The notes below the pieces were generated by a model. That model worked only from the letters and a program-made list of their open reading frames with translations, had not been told where the DNA came from and made no database searches. 64,000 nucleotides of DNA from Jutongia hominis (GTDB taxonomy: Bacteria; Bacillota; Clostridia; Lachnospirales; Lachnospiraceae): contig NZ_JACRSW010000040.1 of NCBI RefSeq assembly GCF_014384965.1, positions 117,820 to 181,819 on the forward strand, written 5' to 3'. Shown in pieces: positions 63,803-64,000 of the stretch; position 1 is the stretch's first letter; the number at the start of each line of letters is the position of its first letter. Made by a program: the position numbers and the translations under genes.

Positions 63803-64000
<198 letters not shown>

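Overview
The window is chromosomal DNA of a low-to-mid GC Firmicute, most likely a member of the Lachnospiraceae (Clostridia). The evidence is the 16S rRNA start at the right edge, AT-rich intergenic DNA, strong AGGAGG-type ribosome binding sites, many hairpin-plus-T-tract terminators, and surface proteins with lysine-rich FnIII-like domains. The genus cannot be fixed from 198 bases of 16S. No phage, plasmid, intact insertion sequence or CRISPR array was seen.

Layout. 1-3.4 kb: Hsp20 and ClpB chaperones. 3.4-7.2 kb: a cobalamin riboswitch controlling a secreted transcobalamin-like protein, then an orphan ZnuA-type lipoprotein. 7.2-14.0 kb (mainly minus): a long M29 aminopeptidase, a DUF3880/CgeB-like glycosyltransferase, rmlD, rmlC, and a MerR-like protein paired with a membrane protein. 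14.4-18.8 kb: rhomboid protease, flavodoxin-SCP2 fusion, HIT protein, and an ABC permease/ATPase pair. 18.9-22.3 kb (minus): uvrA-yfbR behind a candidate LexA box. 22.8-35 kb: a sugar-binding-domain/GGDEF protein, methyltransferase, Hsp33, a secreted glucosaminidase, a membrane-anchored cohesin-like protein, ClpC, and a RadA operon. 35-41.6 kb: an RNA methyltransferase, a 537-bp imperfect giant inverted repeat, a heterodimeric ABC exporter and a HAD phosphatase. 41.8-46.9 kb: a GH2 glycosidase divergent from an amidase-rdgB-yfcE operon. 47-50.3 kb: serine acetyltransferase, a MarR regulator and citrate synthase. 50.5-52.6 kb: an AT-rich pair encoding a V8-like protease and a repeat-bearing secreted protein. 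52.9-54.8 kb: an HD-GYP protein and ProB. 55-56.9 kb (minus): a RelA/SpoT-domain protein with an altered acceptor loop and a large C-terminal region not recognised. 57.2-62.7 kb: a t6A/tRNA-processing cluster (tsaE, tsaB, rimI, rnz, tsaD). 62.7-64 kb: a 93-bp hairpin minisatellite, tRNA-Ser(UGA), and the promoter, leader and 5' end of a 16S rRNA gene.

How it fits together. Most genes are housekeeping: proteostasis (Hsp20, ClpB, ClpC, Hsp33), DNA repair (UvrA, RadA), tRNA t6A synthesis and the start of an rRNA operon. Accessory interest lies in envelope and nutrient genes, in cyclic-dinucleotide signalling (one GGDEF and one HD-GYP protein with unusual sensor domains), in the noncanonical alarmone-synthetase-like protein, and in several repeat structures not explained by coding.
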